This document shows positions 7,750 through 16,758 of a stretch of 64,000 nucleotides of DNA, one piece after another. The stretch comes from an uncultured Campylobacter sp. (lineage in GTDB: Bacteria; Campylobacterota; Campylobacteria; Campylobacterales; Campylobacteraceae). Under the pieces are notes generated by a model that was not told where the DNA came from, did not search any database, and saw only the letters and a program-made list of their open reading frames with translations. The DNA lies in contig CAKVDW010000001.1 in NCBI GenBank assembly GCA_934728065.1, positions 62,001 through 126,000 of the forward strand, written 5' to 3'. The stretch's first letter is position 1; each line of letters begins with the position of its first letter. Made by a program: the position numbers and the translations under genes.

Positions 7750-8739
7750 TTATTGAATAGAGTTAAAAACTTCCTCGCTCATCGTCTTAAAAGATTTTAA
7801 GCCTCCACCTGAAAGATACCAATACTCAGGGTTAAGATAAATTATCTTTCCTGTTTGCGCTGCTTTGGTTTTTGCAATGATAGGGTTGTTTAGGGTATCT
7901 TGAGCCTTTTCTTGATTGCCTACGATTATATTTCTATCTACAACAAAAAGATAATCAGGGTTTTTTTCTAAAATATATTCAGCATTAATGCTGTTGCCGT
8001 GAGTGCCGACCTTTATATTTGTATCCACAGGCTTAATGCCTAAAACATCGTGGATAATGCCAAAGCGAGAAGCAGGACCAAAAACTGACATTCTGTTAGC
8101 ATTTGTTAAGATGATAAGCCCTGTTTTAGAGCTATCTACACCTTGTTTGGCTAAGTTAATGTCCGCTTTTATCGCTTCTATTTTAGCCCTTGCCTCATCT
8201 TCCTTGTCATAAAGTTTTGCGATAGTTAGGGTTTTATTTTCAAAAGAATTTAAAAAATCCGCATTATTTATGCCCACAAAGATAGTTGGAGCGATTTGAC
8301 TCAGCTTGTCATAAAATTTACTTTGTCTTCCTGAAATAATGATGAGTTCAGGTTTTATCTCATTTATAGCCTCAAAGTCAAGTTCATTTACCGAGCCAAC
8401 ACTTTGCTTACTTTTAAAGCTTTGAAGATAAGCGGGTAGGGTTTTAACCGCTGTGCCTACAATCTTATCGCTTAAACCTAACTCTTCAAAGGTATCAAGC
8501 GTGCCTAAATCAAAAACTACAACCTTGCTTGGACTTTTGACAAGTTCTGCTGTGCCGAGTGAGTGTTTGATTTCAAATTTATCACCCTTGTCGCTAAGCT
8601 CTAAGGGTGTAACATTAACCTCATTCCTTGCCTTAGCTGAGGAATTTGTATCTTGTTGAGAGCCTTTGTCTTTGCTGTCGCAAGCACTAAAGGCAAAAAC
8701 TGAAAATGCCAAAACCAAAATGAAAAGTAAATTTTTCAT
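7750..8739 (-). CDS. ceuE: Periplasmic ferric-siderophore-binding lipoprotein CeuE
   Basis: A 329-residue substrate-binding lipoprotein of the ferric catecholate ABC importer. The signal peptide ends in a lipobox with Cys20 (FAFSAC). The residues used by C. jejuni CeuE to hold ferric bis-catecholate (mature Arg118, Arg205, His227, Arg249, Tyr288) all appear at a constant offset of 20: Arg138 (SGRQS), Arg225 (ASRFG), His247 (VGTHG), Arg269 (VVDRN) and Tyr308 (EYWY). This conservation is strong support for the same ligand class, linear enterobactin breakdown products or similar tetradentate catecholates. It is the last gene of ceuBCDE and follows ceuD by 21 bases with a good AAAGGAG ribosome site. 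Confidence 0.95.
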   Translation of the reverse strand: MKNLLFILVLAFSVFAFSACDSKDKGSQQDTNSSAKARNEVNVTPLELSDKGDKFEIKHSLGTAELVKSPSKVVVFDLGTLDTFEELGLSDKIVGTAVKTLPAYLQSFKSKQSVGSVNELDFEAINEIKPELIIISGRQSKFYDKLSQIAPTIFVGINNADFLNSFENKTLTIAKLYDKEDEARAKIEAIKADINLAKQGVDSSKTGLIILTNANRMSVFGPASRFGIIHDVLGIKPVDTNIKVGTHGNSINAEYILEKNPDYLFVVDRNIIVGNQEKAQDTLNNPIIAKTKAAQTGKIIYLNPEYWYLSGGGLKSFKTMSEEVFNSIQ

Positions 8740-8760
8740 TTTTTCTCCTTTATGTTAAAT

Positions 8761-9519
8761 TTAATCATAATACACACAAATTCGCTTTGAATCAATGTGC
8801 TTGATTGCAATGTCAATATTATAAACTTGTTTTAAAATGTCCTCTTGTATAATCTTTTCATTTTTATCTGCTTTTAAAACCTCGCCGTCTTTCATAGCGA
8901 TGATAAAATCACTATACACAGAGGCAAAATTTATGTCGTGCAAAACCACAACTATGGCTTTGTTAAAATCATTCACTAAATTTTTAAGCATTTTCATTAT
9001 CTGCACGCTGTGTTTCATATCAAGGTTGTTTAATGGCTCATCAAGTAAGATATATTCGGTATCTTGGGCGATAATCATAGCTATAAACGCTCTTTGCCTT
9101 TGTCCTCCGCTTAAAGTATCTAAAAATCTATCTTGCAAATCATTAAGCCCCATATATTCAATGGCTTGTTTGATTTTTTCTTTATCTTCTTTGAAAAGTT
9201 TGCCCGCTGAGTAAGGAAAGCGTCCAAAAGCTACAAGTTCTTTAACGCGAAGTCTTAAATTTACATTATTTTGTTGTTTTAAAATGCTGATTTTTCTCGC
9301 CAAAATTTCACTTTTGTATGAGTAAAGGGGCTTATCATCAAAGAAAACTTCACCGCTATCTTGTTTTAAGAGCCTTGCAGCTATGCTTAAAAGGGTGCTT
9401 TTACCTGCACCATTTGCGCCGATGAGCGAAGTGATGGCTTTGGGTTTAAATTCTAAATTTACATTTTTGATAATGCTTTTGCCCTCATAATTTTTGCTGA
9501 TATTTTCAAGTCTTATCAT
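8761..9519 (-). CDS. ceuD: Ferric-siderophore ABC transporter ATP-binding protein
   Basis: A 252-residue cytoplasmic ATPase that powers catecholate-iron import through CeuBC. The Walker A loop GANGAGKST (about 34-42), the Q-loop ILKQQN, the ABC signature LSGGQRQR and Walker B YILLDEPLNNLD are present, with the H-loop VVLHDINFA. Organisation and length are typical of the FecE/FhuC family. Its ATG overlaps the ceuC stop (ATGA), implying translational coupling. Confidence 0.94.
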   Translation of the reverse strand: MIRLENISKNYEGKSIIKNVNLEFKPKAITSLIGANGAGKSTLLSIAARLLKQDSGEVFFDDKPLYSYKSEILARKISILKQQNNVNLRLRVKELVAFGRFPYSAGKLFKEDKEKIKQAIEYMGLNDLQDRFLDTLSGGQRQRAFIAMIIAQDTEYILLDEPLNNLDMKHSVQIMKMLKNLVNDFNKAIVVVLHDINFASVYSDFIIAMKDGEVLKADKNEKIIQEDILKQVYNIDIAIKHIDSKRICVYYD

Positions 9520-10454
9520 AATTTATTGCCTTTCAAAACGAGATAAATAAAATAAATTCCACCTAAAAAGTTGATGATTACACTTATAGTTGTATCAAAA
9601 GAAAAGATTCTTGAAACAATAAAAATGCCGCCAACAAGAGTGATGATACTGATGAATGCCGCACCTGTAAGTAAAATGCTGTGCTTGTAAGTGCGAAAAA
9701 ATTCATAAGAAATATTAGCCACTAAAAGCCCTAAAAATGTGATAGGACCAACTAAGGCTGTGCTTACAGAGACCAAAATAGCTACAATTATCATCAACCT
9801 TGATACAAGTTTATGATAAGGCACTCCAAGACTTATGCAAATATCTTTATCAAGGCTTAAGGGGTCAAGAAATTTAAAGTATTTTAGCACAAAAGCAAAA
9901 CAAATGCCCATAAATGCTAAGGCTAAAAGTAAGACTTGCGAGTTGATATTATTAAAACTTGCAAACATTCTCCCTTGAACGACCATAAATTCATCAGGGT
10001 CAATCAAAACTTCAAAAAATAGCGATAAAGACGAAAAAAATGTCCCAAAAATTAGTCCTAAAAGTAAGATGAGATAGATATTTCGCCCATCTTTAAACAA
10101 AATTTTATAAAAAAGTAGGGTAAAGGCGACCATACAGCTTGTTGAGATGAAAAAATTCACATTTTCATCATAAATGCTAAGGTGCGAAGAGCCAAGCACA
10201 AAGACAAGAAAGGCTTGTATCATCGTATAAAGAGAATCAAGCCCTATAATGCTGGGCGTTAGAATTTTATTTTGCGTAATGGTTTGAAAAATAATGGTCG
10301 AAACTGCTATACTCACACCAACAGCCACAGTAGCTGCAACCGTTAAACTTCTGCTTTCAATGACAAATTGAGGATATTTGCCCAAATCCGTAAAAATGTA
10401 AGCCACAATGCAAAGTGCAGCCAAAAACGCTAAAATAAGAACTTTTTTAATCAT
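9516..10454 (-). CDS. ceuC: Ferric-siderophore ABC transporter permease
   Basis: A FecCD/BtuC-family inner-membrane permease of about 312 residues with many hydrophobic helices and the family motif ALVGPITFLGLLVANISYEFFRTYKH that contacts the ATPase. I placed the start at the ATG at 10454 (MIKKVLILAF) because it has a GAAGAG ribosome site and overlaps the ceuB stop by 8 bases. The open frame extends upstream to 10499, but those 15 residues are not membrane-like and would lie inside ceuB. It pairs with CeuB to form the channel. Confidence 0.93.
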   Translation of the reverse strand: MIKKVLILAFLAALCIVAYIFTDLGKYPQFVIESRSLTVAATVAVGVSIAVSTIIFQTITQNKILTPSIIGLDSLYTMIQAFLVFVLGSSHLSIYDENVNFFISTSCMVAFTLLFYKILFKDGRNIYLILLLGLIFGTFFSSLSLFFEVLIDPDEFMVVQGRMFASFNNINSQVLLLALAFMGICFAFVLKYFKFLDPLSLDKDICISLGVPYHKLVSRLMIIVAILVSVSTALVGPITFLGLLVANISYEFFRTYKHSILLTGAAFISIITLVGGIFIVSRIFSFDTTISVIINFLGGIYFIYLVLKGNKL

Positions 10455-11406
10455 AAGCTCTTCTTTTAAGCAAGATAAAGGCAAAGATGAAAGAGCCAAC
10501 TATACCAACAGTTAAGCTAATAGGCACTTCAAAAGGAGCGATGATAAGGCGAGAAAATATATCACAAAGTAGCAAAAAAACCGCTCCAAGCAAGGTTATG
10601 GTTGCAATATTATCTTTAAGATTATCCCCCTTATAAATAGAAACGATATTTGGAATAATAAGCCCTAAAAATGGAATCACACCCACAGTTAAAATAACAA
10701 CAGAACTAATCACAGCCACGATTATAAGACCCAAATTCATTATAAATTTATAGGAAATACCCAAATTCAAAGCCATATCCTTGCCCATACCCACGATAGT
10801 GATTTTATTAGCATAAAAATACACAAGCACAAGCAAAGGCATACTGATATATAAGGCTTCATAACTGCCTTGCATAAGATTTGAGAAATTGCCTTGTAGC
10901 CAAGATTGCATATTTTGGATTAAATTCAGTTGATAGGCAAAAAAAGTGCTTACAGAGCTGATAATGCCACCAAACATTAAGCCTATAAGTGGCACAAAAA
11001 TCACATCTTTTACGCGAATTTTATTAAGAATTTGTAAGAAAATAAGACTTCCCAAAAGGGCAAAGAAAGAGGCGATAAATACTTGCGTAAGAAAGCTTGA
11101 GCCAGCAAAAAATATAATGCTGATAAGTATGCCAAATTTCGCACAGTCCATAGTGCCAGCTGTGGTTGGCGAGACGAATTTATTTTGAGTGAGTTGCTGC
11201 ATAACAAGCCCGCAAATGCTCAAACTCATACCTGTAATGATAATACTTACAGTTCTAGGCATTCTCGCTAAAATCAAAACATCAATTTCATCTTTACTCA
11301 GCTTTAAAAGTTGTGCCACAGGTATATGAATAACACCTATAAACAAGCTTATCAAGCCAAGTATAATGAGTAAAATAGCTAATACATCTAAACGCAATAA
11401 AAACAC
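10447..11406 (-). CDS. ceuB: Ferric-siderophore ABC transporter permease
   Basis: A 319-residue FecCD-family permease and first gene of ceuBCDE. The ARMPRTVSIIITGMSLSICGLVMQQLTQNKFVSPTTAGTMD region is the family signature, and VGVIPFLGLIIPNIVSIYKGDN is the ATPase-contact loop. The start is GTG at 11406, with only a weak ribosome site (AAGTGAA). It lies directly downstream of the palindromic Fur-type element, so iron repression is expected. Confidence 0.93.
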   Translation of the reverse strand: MFLLRLDVLAILLIILGLISLFIGVIHIPVAQLLKLSKDEIDVLILARMPRTVSIIITGMSLSICGLVMQQLTQNKFVSPTTAGTMDCAKFGILISIIFFAGSSFLTQVFIASFFALLGSLIFLQILNKIRVKDVIFVPLIGLMFGGIISSVSTFFAYQLNLIQNMQSWLQGNFSNLMQGSYEALYISMPLLVLVYFYANKITIVGMGKDMALNLGISYKFIMNLGLIIVAVISSVVILTVGVIPFLGLIIPNIVSIYKGDNLKDNIATITLLGAVFLLLCDIFSRLIIAPFEVPISLTVGIVGSFIFAFILLKRRAYD

Positions 11407-11424
11407 AGTTTCACTTTTGTTTGA

Positions 11425-11460
11425 AATAATTATTATCTTTCAAACAAGATAATAATTATT
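11425..11460. promoter_or_regulatory. Fur-type operator: perfect 15-base inverted repeat upstream of ceuB
   Basis: AATAATTATTATCTT (11425-11439) and AAGATAATAATTATT (11446-11460) are perfect reverse complements separated by 6 bases. Each arm resembles a Fur box half (GATAAT repeats). The element lies 19-54 bases upstream of the ceuB GTG. A TAATAT -10 candidate at about 11469 would place the transcription start inside it. Confidence 0.8.
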
Positions 11461-11500
11461 AAAATATTAGCAAAAAATTTTTAACAAAAGAAAATTTATT

Positions 11501-12757
11501 TTAATTGCTTGTTCGGTAGCGGAACTGTCCCTTTTTAAAGACCACAGGAAAGCCTCCAAGCCCAAAAAGCCAGCGGTTTTCTATGGTATTTTTCATAAAG
11601 GCTGCAAGTTCTCCTGCAAGTTCTTTTCCATACACTATACCCACAGCATCGGTGTGTCCTATGGCGCAAACAGTTCCTCTGTGTTTAAATTTAAAGCCTT
11701 TTTTAAATTTTTTACCCTTAAGAGTTTGACTGAGCATCAAAGCAACGAAATCGCCCATTTGAGCCGAAAGTTGCGCCGTTGGAGCGTGTATAGCGTCCTT
11801 TGTGGTAGGGTGAGCACTATCTCCTACAACAAAAATATCATCATAATCCTTACAGCGAAGCTGATAATCGACCTCTATCCTGCCTTTTTTGTTTGGAATG
11901 GTGGATTTTTCTATGGTGTCATTGCCCTTGACTCCAGCGCACCAAAGAGTGGTGTTGGCTTCTATTTTTTGGATTTGTCCATCTTTTTCCACCAAAACCC
12001 CATCTTTAAGAATCTCTTTAACACTTCCTTCAGTGATGAGCTTAACGCCTTTTTGTTCGAGTTTTTTGGTCGCTTTTTGGCTTAAATTTTCACTAAATAT
12101 AGGCAAAATCCTTTTACTTCTTCCTATACAATAAACTTTAGGTATGCTTCTGTCTATACCACAAATAAGACAAAGTTCATCAATCTCATTTGCAAGCTCA
12201 GCAGTAAATTCAATGCCCGTAAAGCCTGTGCCACAAACTGCAAAACTTAAATCCAGCTCATTTTTAGTATGAACAAAATTCTTAAATTTATCCTCTATGT
12301 TTTTTGTTAGCTTTAAGGCACTATTTAAAGAAGAAAGCTTGTAAGCAAACTCATCAACACCTTTTACGCCGAAATTTTCAGGACGAAAACCTAAAGCAAT
12401 GACTAAAATATCATAATCATAACGCCCACCATTACCCATAACGCACTTTTCTTCAGGGTTTAGGCTGATGATTTTATCCTTGATGAAATTCACCTTTTTA
12501 AGGTCAAGAATTTTGCGGTAATAAATTCTTGCCTTTCTTGCTGAAAGCGTGCCAACAGCGACTTTATGCAAAAGAGTGGTTTGGTAGTGATAATCGTGCT
12601 TACTAATGAGCGTGATTTGCGGTTTGTTTTTTGAGTTAAAATTAACAAGTTCGCTAAGCCCTATGGCAACTCTTAAACCACCATAACCACCACCTATGAT
12701 GAGGATTTTAGGGTTTGGAGGTAAGTTTAAACCTCTTTCATTTTGGGTGTTTGACAT
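11501..12757 (-). CDS. ndh: Type II NADH:quinone oxidoreductase (NDH-2)
   Basis: A 418-residue FAD-dependent oxidoreductase. The N-terminal FAD Rossmann motif is ILIIGGGYGGLRVAIGL (about 19-35), a second NAD(H)-binding dinucleotide fold is FAVCGTGFTGIEFTAEL (about 173-190), and the FAD-contact GDSAHP plus APTAQLSAQMG segments are typical of NDH-2. It would oxidise NADH at the inner face of the membrane and reduce menaquinone without pumping protons. Sulfide:quinone reductase is a less likely alternative because the family's paired redox cysteines are not evident. AAAAGGAATTTCTATG supports the start. It is a single gene, with its own promoter in the gap upstream. Confidence 0.85.
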   Translation of the reverse strand: MSNTQNERGLNLPPNPKILIIGGGYGGLRVAIGLSELVNFNSKNKPQITLISKHDYHYQTTLLHKVAVGTLSARKARIYYRKILDLKKVNFIKDKIISLNPEEKCVMGNGGRYDYDILVIALGFRPENFGVKGVDEFAYKLSSLNSALKLTKNIEDKFKNFVHTKNELDLSFAVCGTGFTGIEFTAELANEIDELCLICGIDRSIPKVYCIGRSKRILPIFSENLSQKATKKLEQKGVKLITEGSVKEILKDGVLVEKDGQIQKIEANTTLWCAGVKGNDTIEKSTIPNKKGRIEVDYQLRCKDYDDIFVVGDSAHPTTKDAIHAPTAQLSAQMGDFVALMLSQTLKGKKFKKGFKFKHRGTVCAIGHTDAVGIVYGKELAGELAAFMKNTIENRWLFGLGGFPVVFKKGQFRYRTSN

Positions 12758-13094
12758 AGAAATTCCTTTTTTGGTTTAGAAAATATTTTAAAATTATAGC
12801 AAAAATTTAAGTCATATTAAAATTATTTTTTAATTTTTAACTAATCGTTACATTTTGGTGTATATTTTTTGTTTCATTTTTTTAAAAAAATAATTTACTC
12901 AAAATGCTTATAAATCATCGTTTAAGTTTTATTTTTATAAAGAATAAAACTACCTCAAGCTTTCAGTTTTATCAAATTTTAACAATTATTTTGTTGTTAT
13001 AATTTTATTTTAAGCTTTTTTACCTATAATAGTGATAAATCAATTTAAGTTTAAGGTTAAATTAATCTTAAATTTTTGAAAGAGAGGTCTCTTT
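12758..13094. other. Non-coding divergent region between ndh and the fdh operon
   Basis: 337 AT-rich bases with no credible gene. Two TATAAT boxes on the forward strand, at 12998-13003 and 13025-13030, are candidate fdh promoters. A 9-base inverted repeat AGTTTTATT (12925-12933) / AATAAAACT (12943-12951) could be an operator. Nothing else is recognisable. Confidence 0.5.
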
Positions 13095-13298
13095 ATGGAT
13101 AGAGAAAAAAGAAGAGAGTTTTTGAGGAATTCTCTTAAATTTGGTGCTGTTGCAGGTGTTTCACTTGTTGGAGCAAAGGCTTTAGTGGCTGAAGAGGCTA
13201 CTAATGAAAAAAATGTGCTTGTAGGCAAAAGCAAGAAACAAGAAAAGCTTTATGAGCAAAGCGAATCTTGGAAAAGCTATTACAACATAGCACACTAA
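13095..13298 (+). CDS. Small Tat-signal protein of the formate dehydrogenase region
   Basis: A 67-residue protein whose N-terminal third is a twin-arginine signal (KRREFLRNS followed by a hydrophobic stretch FGAVAGVSLVGAKALVA). Only about 35 residues remain after the likely cleavage site. It matches the description of the formate-dehydrogenase-region Tat target family that precedes fdhA in many epsilonproteobacteria; its function is unknown. It lies 12 bases upstream of fdhA with an AGAGAGG ribosome site and is almost certainly co-transcribed. A role in FdhA maturation or export is inferred from position alone. Confidence 0.8.
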   Translation: MDREKRREFLRNSLKFGAVAGVSLVGAKALVAEEATNEKNVLVGKSKKQEKLYEQSESWKSYYNIAH

Positions 13299-13310
13299 AA
13301 AGGAGAAGAA

Positions 13311-16133
13311 ATGGCGTTAGCAAGAAGAAATTTTCTTAAACTCGCCGCTTTGGCTGGGGCTGGCACGGCTGCTTTTGGTATGCCAAACCGTAGCATTAGA
13401 GAGGCGACAAGCGAAGAGGTGCAAAATCCTTTTCCAAATTCAAAGATAGTGCGCACTATATGTACTATTTGTAGTTCAGGTTGCGGTGTAAAGGCTGAGG
13501 TGCAAGACGGTGTGTGGATGCGCCAAGAAAACGCGATAGAACACCCGCATTCACAAGGCTCACACTGCTGTAAGGGCATAGACCAAATTGATTTGACAAA
13601 GTCAAAACAACGCATCAAATACCCGATGAAAAGGGAAAATGGCAAGTGGGTGAGACTCAGTTGGGAGCAAGCCATTGATGAAATCGGCGATAAAATGCTT
13701 GAAATTCGCAAAGAAAATGGACCAGATAGCGTTATGTTTTTGGGTTCAGCGAAATTTAATAACCAACAAGCTTACTATTTTAGAAAATTTGCAGCCTTTT
13801 GGGGAACGAACAATATAGACCACGTAGCTCGAATTTGACATAGCGCAACAGTCGCCGGTGTGGCGAATACATGGGGTTATGGCGCTATGACCAACAATTT
13901 TAGCGATGTGGCAGCAAATGCTAAAATGATGATAATTTTTGGTGCAAACACTGCTGTGGCAAATCCTATCGGCTTTAAACACTTGCTTCAAGCCAAAGAT
14001 AGAAACGGCGCGAAGCTCATCGTGGTCGATCCTGTTTATACAAAAAGTGCGGTGCACGCTGATGAGTATGTGCGAATTCGCCCTGGAACTGATATAGCCT
14101 TTGTTTATGGAATGCTTCATCTCATCTTTAAAAATGGCTGGGAGGATAAAGAGCTTGTCGAACAACGAACTTATGGCGTGGATAAAATCCGTGAAGAAGC
14201 GGCAAAATGGACGCCTGAAGAGGTTGAAAATGTAACTGGAGTAAGTGCTGAACAACTCATTCGCATCACTAAAATGTATGCTTCTGTTAAGCCAGCTACG
14301 CTCTTTTGGTCGCTTGGTATCACTCAGCATTCAGTAGGCAGCTCAAACACGCGAATTCTTGCTATCTTGCAACTTGTGCTTGGCAATATGGGCAAAAAGG
14401 GCGGTGGCACAAACATTATCCGCGGACACGACAATGTGCAAGGGGCTACTGATATGGGCTGTTTGGCTGACACTTTGCCAGCTTATTATGGGCTTGGAGA
14501 CGGAGCTTGGGACCATTTTACGAAATTTTGGGGCGTGGATAGAGAGTATATGAATTCACGCTTTTTTGAGAAAAAGTGGATGCACGAAAAGGGCTTTTCT
14601 CTAGCAAAATGGTGGCAAGGCGTGTTACAAGAAGAAAAAACTCACTCAAATGCGCCTGTGCGTGTGGTTTGGGTGCAAGGAACGGGCATTACTTCTATGG
14701 CGCACACGACTAAAATCCAAGAAGCCCTTAAAAAGCTTGATATGATAGTTATCGCTGAGCCTTTTGTCAATGAAATAGCCGTTTTGGCTGACCGCCCTGA
14801 TGGCATTTACATTTTGCCCGCGACTACTCAGTATGAAACAGAGGGCTATGTAACAGCTACAAACCGCTCTATGCAGTGGAGAGACCAAGTTGTAAAGCCT
14901 ATTTATGAAAGCAAAGAAGACCAAGAGATAATGTTTGAATTTGCGAAAAAATTTGGCTTTTACAAAGAATACACACGCGGTATGAAGATGGAGATAATCA
15001 ACCACGAGCTTAAACAAACTAAAAGCGATGACGATGATAGTATCGTGTGGCCTGATGATGCAACGCGTGAGATGAGTATAGGGCTTTTAAGCATAGGACT
15101 TCGTGGAATTTCGGCTGAACGCTTGCGAAAACACCAAAGAAATTGGGAGAATTTCGACCCAGACAGCCTCATAGGACTTCGTGGAGAAGTGAAAGGCGAG
15201 TATTATGGCTTGCCTTGGCCTTGCTGGGACGAAAAACACCCTGGAACGCCTATTTTGTGGAATTCAGACATTCCTTATGAAGAAGGTGGAATGGGCTTTA
15301 GAAACCGCTTTGGTTTAGAGCATAACGGCGTTTCGCAGCTTGCAAGCGATGATTTTACGCCTGTTGGTTGTAAAGTAAAGGGCGGTTATCCGCAAATTAC
15401 TAAGGCAAATATAGAACAAGTCTTTAACATTACTCTTACAGAGGCGGAAAAGGACAAGATGGGTCCAAGTTGGAGCACCGATTTATCAGGCATTATCCTT
15501 GAAAAATGTCGTCAAAAAAGTGCTTGTTGCTTAGGCAATGCTAGAGCAAGAACTATTGTTTGGGAGTTTCCAGACCAAATTCCACTTCACAGAGAGCCTA
15601 TACATTCGCCTCGTTGGGATTTGGTGCAAAAGTATCCAGCGCTGCCTGACCAAGAAAAGAATTTTAGGGTTGAGACTAAATACATTAGCGAGCAGCAAAA
15701 GCAAGATTGGAGTAAGGATTTCCCTACCATTGTTTCAAGTATGAGGCTTGTGAATTTAAGCGGTGCGGGTATGCTTGAAAGAACAAGTAAATATCTTGCT
15801 GCGATTACTCCTGAAATGTTTGCAAATGTTCATCCTGAGCTAGCTGAGAAGTATGGCATTAAGGACGGAGAAATGATGTGGATACACTCGCCACAAGGCA
15901 CGAAGATTAAAGTTAAGTGCATTCACAACCGTTCAGTAACGCCTGATAGAATTTGTTTGCCTTATAACTTCTCTGGTATGTTGCAAGGCGTGGATTTGAG
16001 TTATAATTACCCAGAAGGCACAAAGCCTTATACCATAGGCGAAATGTCAAATACCATCACAAACTATGGTTTTGACCCTATAACTCAAATTTCTGAATAC
16101 AACGCAGGGCTTTGTCGCCTTGAGAAAGCATAA
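13311..16133 (+). CDS. fdhA: Formate dehydrogenase alpha subunit, selenocysteine-containing
   Basis: Periplasmic molybdopterin (Mo or W) catalytic subunit oxidising formate to CO2. Read through one in-frame TGA, it is 940 residues. Order: Tat signal (ARRNFLKLAALAG), [4Fe-4S] motif RTICTICSSGCGVKAEV with a distal Cys in GSHCCKG, then molybdopterin domains. The TGA at 13836-13838 (residue 176) falls in DHVARI-U-HSATVAG, where family members have Sec or Cys, and the frame continues without any other stop. A SECIS-like hairpin follows. The C-terminal molybdopterin dinucleotide domain contains SGAGMLERTSKYLAAITPEMFANVHP. It needs SelA/B/C/D, which are not encoded in this window. AAAAAGGAG precedes the ATG. 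Confidence 0.96.
13836..13866 (+). promoter_or_regulatory. Selenocysteine codon with bacterial SECIS-like stem-loop
   Basis: The TGA at 13836-13838 is followed by a perfect 5-base stem TCGCC (13852-13856) / GGCGA (13862-13866) enclosing the loop GGTGT. Its distance from the TGA and a GU-containing loop are as expected for SelB recognition in bacterial fdh messages. Confidence 0.75.
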
Positions 16134-16143
16134 GGAGTAAGCT

Positions 16144-16758
16144 ATGTCAAGAATAAGTTTTTTTGTTGATAAAGAAAGATGTATATCGTGCTTTTCGTGT
16201 CAAGTGGCTTGCTCCTCAGCACACGAAATTCCTGTGGGAGTTAATCGCCGCAAGGTTATCACGCTCAATGAAGGCGTTGAGGGCAAAGAAATTTCAACCA
16301 CTATTGCTTGTCAGCACTGCGAAGATGCGCCTTGTCAGCAAGTTTGTCCTGTGGATTGCTTTTATACTCGTGCTGATGGCATAGTGTTGCACGATAAGGA
16401 CAAGTGCATAGGTTGTGCTTACTGCCTTTATGCTTGTCCTTTTGGTGCGCCACAGTTTGACCAAACAAGTGTTTTTGGCAATAAAGGCGTTATGGATAAA
16501 TGCACAATGTGCGCGGGCGGACCTTTGGAAACAAACTCAGAAGCAGAAAGACATAAATACGGACAAAACCGCATTGCTGAGGGCAAAGTTCCTATGTGTG
16601 CAGCAGTTTGCTCCACAAATGCACTTATAGTTGGTGAAAGTTCTCAACTTCAAGCTATATATGCTAAACGCATTGAAAACAGAGAAAATGAAAGCATTAA
16701 AAATGTTAGCGATGTGATTGAATGGCAAATTGCGTATGAAAAAAAGGATAGAGTATGA
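16144..16758 (+). CDS. fdhB: Formate dehydrogenase iron-sulfur subunit
   Basis: A 204-residue electron-transfer subunit carrying ferredoxin-type [4Fe-4S] motifs: CISCFSCQVAC near residue 14, CQHCEDAPCQQVCP, CIGCAYCLYACPFG, and CTMC with a distal C-AAVC. It passes electrons from FdhA to the cytochrome b subunit. An AAGGAG ribosome site lies just past the fdhA stop, and its TGA overlaps the fdhC ATG (ATGA). Length and cluster pattern match the Fdh-N/O beta type without the C-terminal membrane anchor. Confidence 0.94.
   Translation: MSRISFFVDKERCISCFSCQVACSSAHEIPVGVNRRKVITLNEGVEGKEISTTIACQHCEDAPCQQVCPVDCFYTRADGIVLHDKDKCIGCAYCLYACPFGAPQFDQTSVFGNKGVMDKCTMCAGGPLETNSEAERHKYGQNRIAEGKVPMCAAVCSTNALIVGESSQLQAIYAKRIENRENESIKNVSDVIEWQIAYEKKDRV

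Noticed and set aside
13836..13838. In-frame stop in fdhA, which could be read as a broken gene or a frameshift
   Set aside because: It falls exactly at the Sec/Cys position of the family, the frame continues unchanged for 765 codons and a SECIS-like hairpin follows; selenocysteine is the better explanation.
13746..14330. 194-codon reverse-strand frame
   Set aside because: Antisense across the fdhA selenocysteine site; no ribosome site and no family resemblance.
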